Below, in pieces: positions 1 through 10,994 of a stretch of 64,000 nt of DNA; the stretch's first letter is position 1; the number at the start of each line of letters is the position of its first letter. The translations under genes and the position numbers were made by a program. The notes beneath the pieces were generated by a model that had not been told where the DNA came from, ran no database searches, and saw nothing but the letters and a program-made list of their open reading frames with translations. This DNA is from Moniliophthora roreri (Eukaryota > Basidiomycota > Agaricomycetes > Agaricales > Marasmiaceae), in contig LATX02000179.1 in assembly GCA_001466705.2 (NCBI GenBank), positions 124,001-188,000 on the forward strand, in the 5' to 3' direction.

Positions 1-740
1 CAACAGACATCATATGGCACAACCTAGACAACAATGCCCTCAAAATGCATGGCTGAACCTTGATGAGCTGGGCAGCCAACATTGGGTTAATCATAGGCCT
101 GACTCCCTTGGTGATCTTCATAGGAACAATGAGTAATGTGGATGATCTGTGTAATGAAGTTCCATGAGTAGCTGTCTACCTCTACACCTTTGGCATTTTT
201 GCCTGCTTCTTTCCACACCACTTTGTGTCTCATCTTTCTCATGACAAACCTAACTTAATGATCTGCAGGCGTCTCCAATGGATATGTGAGGCATCTCCAC
301 CTATTCTGGCCATGCAAGAATGGTAGTTTTCATCCATCTGGAGTATATATATGGTGTTTTGTGTATGTTTGTACTATTATGTAATTGTGTATTGTAGTGC
401 AGTTCAATATAGGTAGTTTTACATTTATATTTATGTGTGCTATATGTGTGAGTGATTCTGATAAGGATTCGGTATCTATTTTCTGTCCAGTAGGGTTGTA
501 ATGTGGTTGTAACACAGTCTTTGGGTTATAATGTTGTTGCAACTGGTCATAATTATTACAGTATGTTACAACTACTATACATTACAACTAAGTTATCATA
601 TCTGACTTGGCATATAACAGGGTCACTAATGATTATGTATCTCATAATGCATTATGGGGGTTATAACCCTATTATAATGTGACGTACTTTTTGCAGGTGA
701 GGGAGATCAGGAGAATGTTTCCTTTGCTTTTTTCGAGGGC
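1..740. other. AT-rich, CpG-poor sequence without a recognisable gene
   Basis: No convincing coding exon is seen. The first ~265 bases contain no CG dinucleotide by eye, unlike most of the window. From about 540 to 670 there are several loose copies of TTACAAC/TTATAAC-like words. A short plus-strand frame from base 63 has a hydrophobic run but ends after about 35 codons. It may be the end of an eroded mobile element continuing from outside the window. Confidence 0.4.
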
Positions 741-746
741 GTCCAT

Positions 747-1217
747 CTATGTAAAATCACACCAAGTTAGAGTGTGCAGTATCACAGTAAGGAGCAACAA
801 CTCACCAAGAGAATGTAAATCAATCTCATTCTCCTCCTTAACCTTCCCTACCCAATCCTTATTCCTCCCAGATATTGATGACTTTACAGCACTATGGCGT
901 TTTCGTACAAGCGGAAGTGGCGGAGTGGGACCTTGGTCCTCTGTTCCAGTGAGAGCATTCCAAACATGTTTCTGTAATGAAAAGGAAATGTATATAACGG
1001 CTCTGAGGGCAAGAAAGGACACACCAGTCTGTTGAACATTGAGAATCCTGCAAAGCTTCAAGATGCGGGAGGAAAGAAAAATGGACCGTTCAAACATGTC
1101 CTCTGCAGCCAAAAAATTCTGTATTAGTTTTTCCGTTGCTGGCATCAAAGCCCATCTATCGACATCGACAAATTTGCTCGGTAAGCCCAGATGCAAAGAC
1201 AGGTGAACTCGTTCCAA
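747..1217 (-). CDS. unrecognised ORF, possibly one exon of a decayed gene
   Basis: An open frame of 156 codons on the minus strand. I do not recognise the family. Upstream on the same strand (about 1220-1540) there are further open stretches in other frames with protein-like composition, so this could be the 3' portion of a multi-exon gene, but no set of GT...AG introns joined them cleanly. No signal peptide, membrane segment or motif stands out. The overlapping plus-strand ORF at 679-1035 is equally anonymous. Confidence 0.2.
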   Translation of the reverse strand: MERVHLSLHLGLPSKFVDVDRWALMPATEKLIQNFLAAEDMFERSIFLSSRILKLCRILNVQQTGVSFLALRAVIYISFSLQKHVWNALTGTEDQGPTPPLPLVRKRHSAVKSSISGRNKDWVGKVKEENEIDLHSLGELLLLTVILHTLTWCDFT

Positions 1218-1798
1218 AAGAAATTGTTGTGCACAATTCCTTTGCCATAGTATATCAAACAGTAAAAACCCTCAGGTGAGATATTTTGAAGGTTTAAGAC
1301 AATGCATTCGGGCGGAAAGAGCTCAAGAACGGATTCCCCGGATGAATTTTCAACCTTTGATGGTGCCGGGCTGGTGTCAATAACAACAGTGGAGGCAGCG
1401 CACGAATTGTGGAATAAATATGCTGAGTTTATTGTGATTTGAGCTTGTACAGTAGGATCGCATGAGGTGGGAGTTGCACGGTATCAACAGGGGAAAAGGA
1501 GATGGTGGTGATATCGAGAGCTTGGACCAAGTCAGTGACGTGTCTATGCAACTGTGGGAAATGACGCGGTAAGATAAATGTCAGGCACCGGTTCTCGTTC
1601 CAGACCTGCTTTCCTTTTCCGGTTGCTTCGTTCTCACTGACGACGACGATGACGGCTGCATGTTACTTTCAAGGTACGTTCTTTCAATCCAACCTGCTTG
1701 AAATTTCTTTATATCAGCTTACAGTTACTGCAAGGTTGCGGGAATTTATGACAGTAACGTTACGGTCATGCGTTACAGTAAAATCTTGTGGCCCGACA

Positions 1799-2247
1799 AC
1801 TTTCGGTGTCTGAATTGTGTTGAATGGGTGAAGTGTCGAATAAACGTTAACGCTGCAGTATTGTACCCAAAAACTACCGAGTTCAAATATAGCATTCTCA
1901 CCAAACACAAGAAAACAAATACACAATGAATCAGGCGCATCCTAGAAACAACGCCACACATGCACAACAGAAAGGCTAGTTAGGCATTGGGAACACCTTC
2001 CATTCCCAATGCCTCCTATCCGCTTCACTAAGTGTGCCCGGATAATTATTAGCCACAAACCCAACCCTCACTCCCGCCCTAAACTTTGGATCATCCCCGT
2101 CCACAGCACTCCTCATGGCATAGAGAATCTGACTACCCGGCTGAACCTCAAAGTTGTATTTGTCGATACACCGGTCGCACCCTGAACCACCATCCCAATC
2201 GTTAGGTTTATCGACGTCATATTGGTATTCCTTTAGTTTGTAGTCTG
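1799..2247. repeat. copy A of a ~450-bp direct duplication
   Basis: This stretch matches 2586-3036 almost base for base, with only a few substitutions and small indels. It holds the last exon and the 3' flank of the secreted-protein gene at 2765-3462. It ends at the single ambiguous base of the window (N at 2248), within three bases of the exon/intron border of the other copy. Confidence 0.9.
1975..2247 (-). pseudogene. 3'-terminal exon copy of the secreted-protein gene
   Basis: The minus strand encodes the same C-terminal ~90 residues as the gene at 2765-3462, with three visible changes (VDGDDPK for VNGDSPK, ANNYPG for ARNYPG), and stops at 1975-1977. The upstream exons and the signal peptide are absent, because homology ends at the N at 2248. 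It is either a truncated tandem copy or an allelic copy placed in tandem by assembly. The changes keep the frame open, which suggests recent divergence or an allele rather than long decay. Confidence 0.7.
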
Positions 2248-2290
2248 NTTTCGAAGTTTACGAATCAAATGATAATCTTGCCTATCACAG

Positions 2291-2575
2291 GTTCTATACA
2301 AAGAGCAATGGACGATAGCACACCGGAATTTCGAAAAGGAATTAGATGATTCGAAGCGATTCCCATGCAACGAATCCAAGGACAGAGAGGTTGTTGCACT
2401 CTTTAAATCTATGCTAAGGTCTTCACCCTCTCTTCTTGGATTCGAAGCAGCAGAGAAATTGTGCCAGCAGGTTTTCGGAATCGGTGTGTCCTCTAAATGG
2501 AGCGTCTCTGTTCCACCAGTGAAGGAAGCGCTCAGCAAATTTCCCAAGTGGGCGGAGGTATACGCGACGGTATAA
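2291..2575 (+). CDS. orphan 3' exon of an unrecognised plus-strand gene
   Basis: An open frame of about 94 codons follows a good 3' splice site (CTATCACAG at 2282-2290) and ends in TAA at 2573-2575. The peptide is charged and helical in look (it contains FEKELDDSKRF and EAAEKLCQQVFG). I do not recognise it. The 5' part of such a gene should lie upstream, but there the sequence is N followed by duplication copy A, so the gene is truncated by the same breakpoint. The overlapping minus-strand frame (2233-2715) crosses the duplication boundary and is probably a shadow. Confidence 0.35.
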   Translation, partial: VLYKEQWTIAHRNFEKELDDSKRFPCNESKDREVVALFKSMLRSSPSLLGFEAAEKLCQQVFGIGVSSKWSVSVPPVKEALSKFPKWAEVYATV

Positions 2576-2585
2576 TAAACTGAGA

Positions 2586-3036
2586 CAATTTTCGGTGTCT
2601 GAATTGTGTTGAATGGGTGAAGTGTCGAATAAACGTTAGCGCTGCAGTATTGTACCCAGAAACTGTCGAGTTCAAATATAGCATTCTCACCAAGCACAAG
2701 AGAACAAATACACAATGAATCAGGCGCATCCTAGAAACAACGCCACACATGCACAACAGAAAGGCTAGTTAGGCATTGGGAACACCTTCCATTCCCAATG
2801 CCTCCTATCCGCTTCACTAAGTGTGCCCGGATAATTCCTAGCCACAAACCCAACCCTCACTCCCGCCCTAAACTTTGGACTATCCCCATTCACAGCACTC
2901 CTCATGGCATAGAGAATCTGACTACCCGGCTGAACCTCAAAGTTGTATTTGTCGATACACCGGTCGCACCCTGAACCACCATCCCAATCGTTAGGTTTAT
3001 CGACGTCATATTGGTATTCCTTTAGTTTGTAGTCTG
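2586..3036. repeat. copy B of the ~450-bp direct duplication
   Basis: Partner of 1799-2247. It lies inside the complete gene at 2765-3462 and covers its last exon, stop codon and about 180 bp of 3' flank. Confidence 0.9.
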
Positions 3037-3462
3037 GAGAGAAGAAGAAAAGGAAGAGCTTTTTGAATCGTAAGTGCATCAGGTACGGAAATGCGAAAGA
3101 ATGGCGCCTCACTCTTCCAATATCATCACCTTTCTCCTTTCGTTGAGCAATAGCAAGTGGTGTGCCCCAGAGCACCTCGTTAGCAGGAACGATGGTTCGG
3201 AACCCAGTGTGTTGGCCAAATTGGAAGGTGCTGGACACCGACTCCAAGACGATGTCACCCGTGGCGCCGCTCTGATAGATTAGGAAGGCTTGGCTGTGAG
3301 GTGCTTGAGCACCAATAACGTTCCCCCGAGCGTTGATTCGGGGTGGCGGCTGGGATAGCACAGTGCCGCTAATGAACGCGAGAGCCTATAGACTGTTAAC
3401 AGATGGGCTGGGAGGAAGGAGTCGGGAGAGCCTACAAAGAGAATTGCTTTGAAGAATCCCAT
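2765..3462 (-). CDS. small secreted protein, family not recognised
   Basis: Start ATG at 3462; a 27-nt first exon (MGFFKAILF), a 50-nt intron (3435-3386), then the second exon completes a signal peptide (ALAFISGTVLS, cleavage probably near SQPPP). A second intron, 3129-3034, best explains the frame: it joins QRKEK to DYKLKEYQ and gives about 183 residues; without it the frame stays open at about 215. The mature chain has two close cysteines (GCDRCIDKY) and an aromatic C-terminus (HWEWKVFPMPN); no membrane segment follows the signal. It is probably exported. I do not recognise the family. The last exon is duplicated at 1975-2247. Confidence 0.65.
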
Positions 3463-3497
3463 TGTTGAGTGGAGAATGTGCTGTCAAGAGGTAAGTG

Positions 3498-3505
3498 CTT
3501 ATATA
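3498..3505 (-). promoter_or_regulatory. TATA box of the secreted-protein gene
   Basis: TATATAAG on the minus strand, 36 nt upstream of the ATG at 3462. Spacing implies a very short 5' leader. Confidence 0.55.
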
Positions 3506-3709
3506 GTCGACGGTATAATCTTCGAACTTAACATCTGACCAGGACTCAAAGCTGCAATGAATTTTGAATGATTCCATGCAGTAGGAATGGTCTGAGAATG
3601 CACGGTGAGCGCTTTGAGAACAACACCAGCCTTCGACATCTCCGGCATTCCAAAACAACAGCTACTGGGCAGTGCGATAATCTCGGGAATATACCATGCT
3701 GGCATTCAA

Positions 3710-6700
3710 ATTGCCCAGTCCTCCCAAGAGGTGAATAAAACATTTGAGAAGCAGCGGTAGAAGTCATTGAGAATCGACGTTGTGCACGACGGCATGGCGA
3801 CACTCCAATACAACTGGGCAGCAGGAATACGCCAGAACGTTGAATCATTCATGAGCGTCAACGCTAGTGGCGTGAAAGCTTATTAACCGAGGATGGTAAT
3901 ATTGCCGAAGATTATGATCGCCTATACAACTTATTTAGTGGTAGGGCTCAGGCTGTACAGACACCTAGATGACTCGGCATTTATCCTTGACATTTATTAC
4001 ATTATAAGACTGCAACCTCGGAATTCGATGCATTCCGTAGGTATGTGAATGGGGAACACATTCAGCTCTTGGCTTGACGCTTTTCAGGTAAGGAACAAAT
4101 ATGGTTGTCAGGAAAAGGCGGATTCATGGTGCCGTAGTCACTGGAGAAACATTTCTCAGCGAGGAGTAGCATAGCGAAAAACTGACTGCGGTATGTTCGG
4201 GTTTCATTTCACTCCAGTTCTTATAAAAACGTGCCGTTCCTTTATCGAGTACTGTGATGCAACGAGAGTGCCAGTGACCTAAATTCTTTGGAACGTGCTC
4301 CTGTACAATTTCTACAGCCATCCGTAATTACCGTGAAAGCCTCGAAGAATAGCGGGCCAGGGAGAGACTTCTCGGCTAGCGACAATGAGAGTTAGTTTCG
4401 CAGGAAACATTATTTATTGATTTGAAGCATACCTTTGACAGTGCGAGTCTCAGACATTATCTTCGCCGACGCATGACTCTACACATGTGATGAGCCTTCC
4501 CGGAATTCCCGGACGCTTTGTGGCTGTGCTAGCAAAACCACCACTCCCTTCGGAAAGCACCTTAATCCGCACGTTGCACGCAAACGAGAAGAGCTGCTAC
4601 TGGAATAGACAAAATGGTGCCAAAACCGAGAGTACAGAGGGAAGGAGAGCACCAAATTCCAGGGCTGCGGTTTAAACGGCGATTTGAGCGTTCGAGGACT
4701 CAATGACGTCCAGGAGGCGGAATTCTGGACGTGAGGCCGAACGATTTGGGGAGGCAGCTCCGGGAGTGTATCCCCTGCTTTGAAGGTATAAAGAGGAAGG
4801 GGGGTGTCCGTGGTTTTGGTTACTTCCTAGGTGAACGTCGCGATATCACACCAGCACCAAACAGGACACCAAAAACTGGATCGGCGCTGCCTGTGGGAGG
4901 GATGTATCTGAGTCTGATTGGATAGGTGTGAGCGGGATAGGTGTGAGCGAGATAGGTGAATGGATGAAAGTCAGACTTAAAGATCGTTCTCGGTTTGAAG
5001 TCCGTAGGCGGCCGCGCTAAACGATACACGACTTCGTGGCAGGAGGCGAACATGGCATTGAATGGGATGTAGATATACCGCAACTCAGTAGATGCGACGT
5101 AGGATCAAGGCATGATGGGTTGTATTCGGCTTCGACGTTAACACGAAATCCCCATGGAAGAAGCGTATTCCCGAATGAAGTTGACGTTAATGATGCTAAA
5201 AGGCTTGGCACATGACGAACGTGTGTTATGTGTGACACTTCAAGAAGGGGAAGGAATAGTCCCCTCGATATGAATGCGCTGAGTAAGGTGGGTATATTCT
5301 GATCTGCAACTCTCCATGCGCAAAGGATTCCGCTGCTCATTTCGTTCGGATGTTTCTTCCCGTGATGTGAGGTAAGTGCCATTCGATTGTATCCGTCTGC
5401 CTTGCTCCCATCGACCTCGCTGATGCTACAGCTCGCCGAAGAAAGCACCATGAAAAGATTTCAGCGAGCGTTGTATGGCGATGAGGAGGGTATCATCATC
5501 TTCAGGGTGAGGCGGTGAGGCGGTAGATAGTATGTGTAGGAGTGGTGGAATGGTATCTTGCGAACGCGCTGGCCTGACGGTGTTTCTCCTTCCGTAATCC
5601 AGCTTCTGATGAGAATACCCTCGCATATCCTAGAAACATTTACCTTGCCATTTTTTCAACCCAATTCATCAACCCACTTTTCTCTGTCAACTGATGAATA
5701 CCCTTCCAGTCATTATCTCACACGCTCCCAGTCATTCCCATATTCGAACATTCCGCCTTCTCATCTCTATCCCAACAGTGGAGGTCAAGAGGGGGAAGTA
5801 AGCCAGATACACCTAGAGGTGCCAGGTCTTGTCGCAGCGACCCTCTGATCTTCAAGCAAGGTGTTGTGAATGGCTATGACGGCCGAAGAAAAGAGAGTAG
5901 TCATGGAATGAGTAGATGAATGCTGAGTCGGAAGAGTGATGTTCTTGCTGGTATAGGTATAGTTACGATGAAACGAATACGCCAAGAGCAATAAACTGGG
6001 GAGGCATCCGCTAACGAGGATTCGCGGAACATGAGAGCCTGAAAAGAGGCGGAGCCATCGAGGGAAAGTCAAGGGTGGAGGATAGACTGCATGATATAAA
6101 AAGCACCAGAATCATGAACGTGGGAGCTGCTGCAAAAGACATGTTAGAAGAATATTAAATCGTGCTCTGGGGAATGGGACATACGGGGCTTGAAGAACAT
6201 CGATGCCTTTTAGCGCTGCGCCTTCAGTCTTCCGAATCGTTCTTCAGTCAGAGACGGAGCGCGCTTCCCAGGCAAAATGACACATACCTTCAACCATCTT
6301 CCACATGGCAGATTTTGCAACTTCCGATACCCTTTTCTACCTTCCTCAGACGATCAATACCGTCTAAAACACTTAGATAGAACGGCAAGAAAGAGATGAG
6401 TTGGTATCGGACATCGCAGAGCAAAAACGCACTAGAGATACCCAGCGGTTCATAACACTGTAATTAGAGACTTTCTAACGGTCCTCTTCTTAAGTTCCAA
6501 GAGCCTTGATCGTACGGGTAAACAGAGAGCTTGTGGTCGTCGTTATAGCCAAGAAACAAGTCACGCCGGTCACGCTGTCACTTTTCAGCCGAGACCCACG
6601 TTGGCACGTGAGTGACTCACCTGAAAGTGAACCACCATGATCCTCATTTCTAGCAACACATACGCATTATTTAACCAATTTTGGATGTTTTCGAGTACTC

Positions 6701-7990
6701 CTGGTGTAAGTACCAATCTCATCGTCTGCAGCTCTAAGTGTCTACTCTCGTTCCACAGATATCTTAAGCCCAATCGGCAAGATTGATCCTCTTGTCATAT
6801 AGCTTATACAAATGTGATACCTAATATGTAACCCTTCGTGGAAGCAGGTATTGATCTGTCACACTGAGTAATTCGGCTGCCGTTAGACTGATCAAACCTC
6901 GCTAGCTTCGATTACCAGCACCCCTGCGATCCAGTTCAATTCATTGCGCACGGATTGTAGTAGAAGTCAACGCCCCTTTTTTTTGATATGTATGTTCACT
7001 TTTTCATCGATAGTAGTAGACTATTCTGCTTGGACGATGTTTCGTTGTGATCACCCAGCACCTCTTAGTATTTCGCTAGCTACACTCGTTACTCTGGACC
7101 TGTTTAACATCAGGTACCGCACCACATGCCAACTTCCGCGTCATTCACTATTCTAGAACAGGTATTCATTGATTTTCCACGGTGCAGTCCTGATGAGTCT
7201 ATCTAGGCGATATTTCTTTTATGGAATTCACAGACAGGCTAGCAGTTGATAGCAAGCCGTTCAGTACATAAGGTGGGTCCTCTCACTGTTTTCCCTCTTA
7301 ACATCTAAGCATACAATGCTATCATTTCAAGTACGAAAACCTCCATCTATGTAATTTAGGCGGAACCCGTCGGCCCCTGAATGCTGAGTATAATTCCTCT
7401 GGAGCAGACTCACACTGATCCAATAATGAATGAGGATAGGATTTAACAACATCTCGGGTATCGTCGGGAAAGATAGGTATTTTTAATTCATACTTGGCAA
7501 AGGAAAGCTGAACCAGGGCTTCAGCGTTTTCGTTAAGCTTGACAAAGAGCAGTACAGTCATCGCCAAGACAGTCGGAGAATCGTACCCGTGCGTTTCGCA
7601 AGGGCCGCTGGGGCTCTCGGGTCAAGGAAATATACGAACTTATTTTAGGATCCTTCCCGTTTTCTTCACTCCAGCTGATCTGAGTTCGTGGGTAACCTTC
7701 AGTGGCGTTACCTCAAATGTCATACAAGGTTTGACCGCCGATACTCACCGACAGAATTGTGGCGTTCATTGGTCTGGGTCTCAATAAACAAAAGTGAATG
7801 CATTCTTCTGAGAGATTGTTCATACGAGACATGCTCAACTCCTCTAAATTTTAATGGCAAAATTCAGGGGACTACCAGTGATACTTACGTCTTGCTTCTT
7901 CATACCCACAAAGACGGCGTGGGATGCTTACCGACCATCACCCATTCACACGATAAAGTACATAATGGGTTAGCGGCGAGAAGTCTTCAT
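3710..7990. other. ~4.3 kb without a recognisable gene
   Basis: Only short anonymous ORFs are present on both strands. One at 6072-5785 (-) begins with a signal-anchor-like stretch, but I cannot extend it into a gene. A TATAAAG at about 4786 (+) has no gene behind it. The stretch is CpG-normal, so it does not look like the hypermutated DNA seen elsewhere in the window. Confidence 0.5.
4918..4960. repeat. short tandem repeat, ~15-bp unit
   Basis: GGATAGGTGTGAGC is repeated about two and a half times with small changes. Simple repeat, no coding role seen. Confidence 0.6.
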
Positions 7991-7996
7991 CCCAAC

Positions 7997-8004
7997 TATA
8001 TAAA
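7997..8004 (+). promoter_or_regulatory. TATA box upstream of P450 no. 1
   Basis: TATATAAA about 155 nt upstream of the ATG at 8159, followed by an AT/CA-rich leader. Confidence 0.45.
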
Positions 8005-8158
8005 GGCGAATATGTCGCTCCACAGCGACCCAAACACTACCTGACAGTCGTGAGACACACGATAGCTTTGGTACGCGCACAAATTTCAATGTTCAGCGGG
8101 TCCTGCTCTCATTTCTGAATAGCATAACTAAAAGTTTTTCACGATTTGTCTATCCACT

Positions 8159-10288
8159 ATGACCTTCGCGGTCGTTTCAGCTCTTGCATACGTGCTGATC
8201 TCTGTTTGTGCTTGGGGAATCTACCTCGGGTTCAAGCGTCCAGGAAACTTGCCGCCAGGTCCCAAAGGCTACCCCGTCGTAGGGAACCTCTTCCAGTTCG
8301 ATATGAACCGACCGTGGCATTCTCTAATTGAATGGAAGAAGACTTATGGTGCGTCGCAGCTATATTCGGGGTATACAATTTCTTAAATGAACTGCAACTA
8401 GGCGACATCGTGTATATTCGTCTGTTCAATCAGGATGTTATAGTTTTGAACTCGGCCAAGGCGGCTGGAGATCTTCTCGATCGTCGTGCCGCCAATTACT
8501 CCAATCGGCCTCGAATGCCTGTCATTGAATACTTGACCGACGGGTTGGATATAATTGCGTTGGATCATGGAACGACGTAGGTCTTTGGAGAGTACTAGCG
8601 GTATCGAATTTGAACTTGACAATTTGACAGGTGGCGTTCCATGCGTCGTGCTGCACACGAAGCTTTGAACATGAGGGCTAGTGTTAGCTATTACCCAATC
8701 CACACGCGTGAAGGTATTCAATTTGCACTGGATATCTTGGATAGTCCGCAGAAATGCTACGACCACGTATATCGGTATCATATTCTGCTTATGAACGACC
8801 GATCTGTGACGCTGAGTGGGAACGATGTACAGGTTCACTTCAACTGGAGTCGCATCACTTATATATAGTGATACTTCTCGTCGCCATGCGATCATCAAAG
8901 GCCTCTCTAATTTTGTCGAGGATGTATCGGTCGCCAGCATACCCGGGAAATATCTCGCAAACCACATTCCTGGCCTTGAACACTTCCCAAAATTCCTTGC
9001 CAAATGGAAGCGAGAAATAATGGCAAAGCACCGTATGTACACGGAGAGCTTTTTGAGTTCCTTCCTTCCTATCAAGGAAGCAATAGTTCGTCCGCTGTAT
9101 ATCATGTACTGGAACTGAGTTAACATCTTTCAACATTTACAGGCAAAGAAGCAGGAGCCCGCGCGGTGTTTCTGCACCACGCTTGTTGAAACTCATGAGC
9201 GACATGGGCTGAATGACTTGGAATCTGCCTGGCTGGCTGCGATGCTTTAGTGTGTTCTCCCTCGTTTTATTTACCACCGTGGGCTTACCTCTTTCATTCA
9301 TAGCTCAGCGGGATACGACACAGTTGAGCCCCCAAAGAATAGGTTTTCAAAATGACTAACATTCCTCGGCAGTCTGCGACTGGCGTCCAGTGGTTGATGA
9401 TCGCCATGCTCGTCTTCCCTGACGTTCAGCGGAAAGTTCATGAAGAGCTCGATGCAGTCATCGGTCAAACTAGAATACCGACGTTAGCCGACATGGAAAA
9501 TCTACCCTATATGCGTGCAGTTGTCAAGGAGGTACTTATATTTGTTCCTCTTTTTCCATACATTCCTGACGCCCGATTCCAGGTCTTACGGTGGCGTCCT
9601 CCTGCTCCAATTGGCGTGTTTCATTCGTCACTCGAGGTTTTACCTGAAGGCTCTCTACCTTTGAGCCCTAGCTAACCTAGCTAATCCCAGGACGATGTGT
9701 ATGAAGGCTATCATATCCCGAAGGGTAGCTGGATCATATCAAATATCCTGTGAGGCTTTCACACTCTTTCGTTGCAAATTCACTGATAAAATGATAAGAG
9801 CCATGAATCATGATCCTGCAACGTACGGAGAAGATCCTGACGTATTTCGACCTGAACGCTTCTTGAACGAAGATGGTACACATAAAGAGTCGCCTCCTGA
9901 TACCAAAGATGAAGGTCATTATTCGTTTGGTTTTGGTAGGAGGTGGGTGATCCTGGAGGGTTTGTCGCATCCCAAGGGAGTAACTGACTATCAACTTTCT
10001 GATCAGAATCTGTCCGGGTAGACATCTCGCATCGAACGCCCTGCTAAGCTTTGCAATTGTTCTTTGGGCCGTGAACCTCGAACCTGGAAAGGACGCTCAC
10101 GGAAATGAAGCCCCAATCAGCATCCTAAATGACCAAGCAACTGGTATTCTTAGGTGAGAAACGAGTTTCAAATGAGTGATTAGTTCTAAAGATGCCATAG
10201 TCGGGCGCCAAAATATCATATTTCTTCTAAACCTCGCTTTCCTGAAGCTCTGGAGATATTGAAGATGGCGAAGGAAGAGTGGTTATAG
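8159..10288 (+). CDS. cytochrome P450 monooxygenase no. 1 (OrdA/CYP64-like basidiomycete group)
   Basis: Intact microsomal P450, a heme-thiolate monooxygenase that would work with an NADPH-P450 reductase at the ER; substrate unknown. Twelve exons splice cleanly: 8159-8348, 8402-8576, 8631-8774, 8833-9085, 9143-9249, 9304-9322, 9373-9531, 9583-9636, 9691-9749, 9799-9942, 10007-10153 and 10201-10288, giving 512 residues, a normal family length. Visible marks: N-terminal membrane anchor (about 1-24), NLPPGPKG hinge, WRSMRR helix C, I-helix AGYDTSATG split by an intron, helix K ExxR (KEVLRWRP), FRPERF, and the heme loop FGFGRRICPGRH with its Cys. One stretch (PARCFCTTLVE) differs from the paralogues (GPSFVASLVE), but the frame is kept. 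Paralogues at 16.3-18.4 and 32.6-34.7 kb. The OrdA-like placement is from memory of family motifs. Confidence 0.93.
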
Positions 10289-10419
10289 CTCAATGCAACA
10301 ACTATTTAATTATGCTGATTTTTTCCGTTCGCAATTCATTGATGTGGTGCCGTTTCCGTTCCTACCAATTGAGAATTAGAAGACAATGACAGTGATATGT
10401 ATGAGGTCGTCACGATATA

Positions 10420-10469
10420 GATGAGTACGATGAAAAGATGAGTACGATGAAAAGATGAGTACGATAAAA
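10420..10469. repeat. 17-bp tandem repeat, three copies
   Basis: GATGAGTACGATGAAAA occurs twice exactly and a third time with one base missing. It lies between the P450 stop and the carboxylesterase relic. Confidence 0.85.
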
Positions 10470-10646
10470 ATAAAAGGGGATCATAGGAATATGGGTCGTA
10501 TATTAGATGTACACGAATATATAGAAAGTGAACAAAGAGAGTCCGGTGAAGGAGAGACATGCGTTGAACACGACGTGCTGTCTCAATAGGGTAGAACTCC
10601 CACGTTCCGTGTACAGCAGAATATCATCCCATACAAATACATGCTA

Positions 10647-10860
10647 TTACCAGCTATACAGAGTTGGGTGCTTGTTAAGGAACGCTACCAGTTCCCCTTA
10701 ACAACTTAATGTTACTTCCTTTCAACTACATGATATCAACCGAACACAAGGTAATCGACTCACTGGCCTCAAAGAACCATTATATGCGGGCCTATGGTCT
10801 TGTTTAATCACGGATATCTGAAGGATCTTGGAATATCACACTTTTGAAGCCTCAATCAAT
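10647..10860 (-). pseudogene. eroded 3' end of a carboxylesterase gene
   Basis: The minus strand matches the last two exons of the intact carboxylesterase at 22632-24989. The shared elements are the conserved exon end and donor (GAGGCCAGTGAGT), the intron tail (GTGTTCxGTTGAT), the ATGTAGTTGAAAGG exon start and the C-terminal LYxx stop region (TAA at 10647-10649). Internal bases are changed and frames are broken (for instance ATGTAG in place of ATGCAG). No upstream esterase sequence is seen. Its position, tail to tail with P450 no. 1, mirrors the P450-tail/esterase arrangement at 22.5 kb. Confidence 0.75.
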
Positions 10861-10994
10861 CTTACAACGACCCTGGACCCGGCTGCAAGAGGAATGAGAA
10901 GGACTTCGTGACAAGGGTGACGACGAAGCCCTTTACTTCAATCTAGATTAGCGCTCGGTATTGTACCTTTCGAAAATGGGTTCTAACAATTCCA

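Noticed and set aside
4780..4800. TATAAAG that looks like a core promoter on the plus strand
   Set aside because: No coding exon follows within a plausible distance.
5785..6072. Minus-strand ORF with a signal-anchor-like start
   Set aside because: No homology, no extendable exon structure; probably chance.
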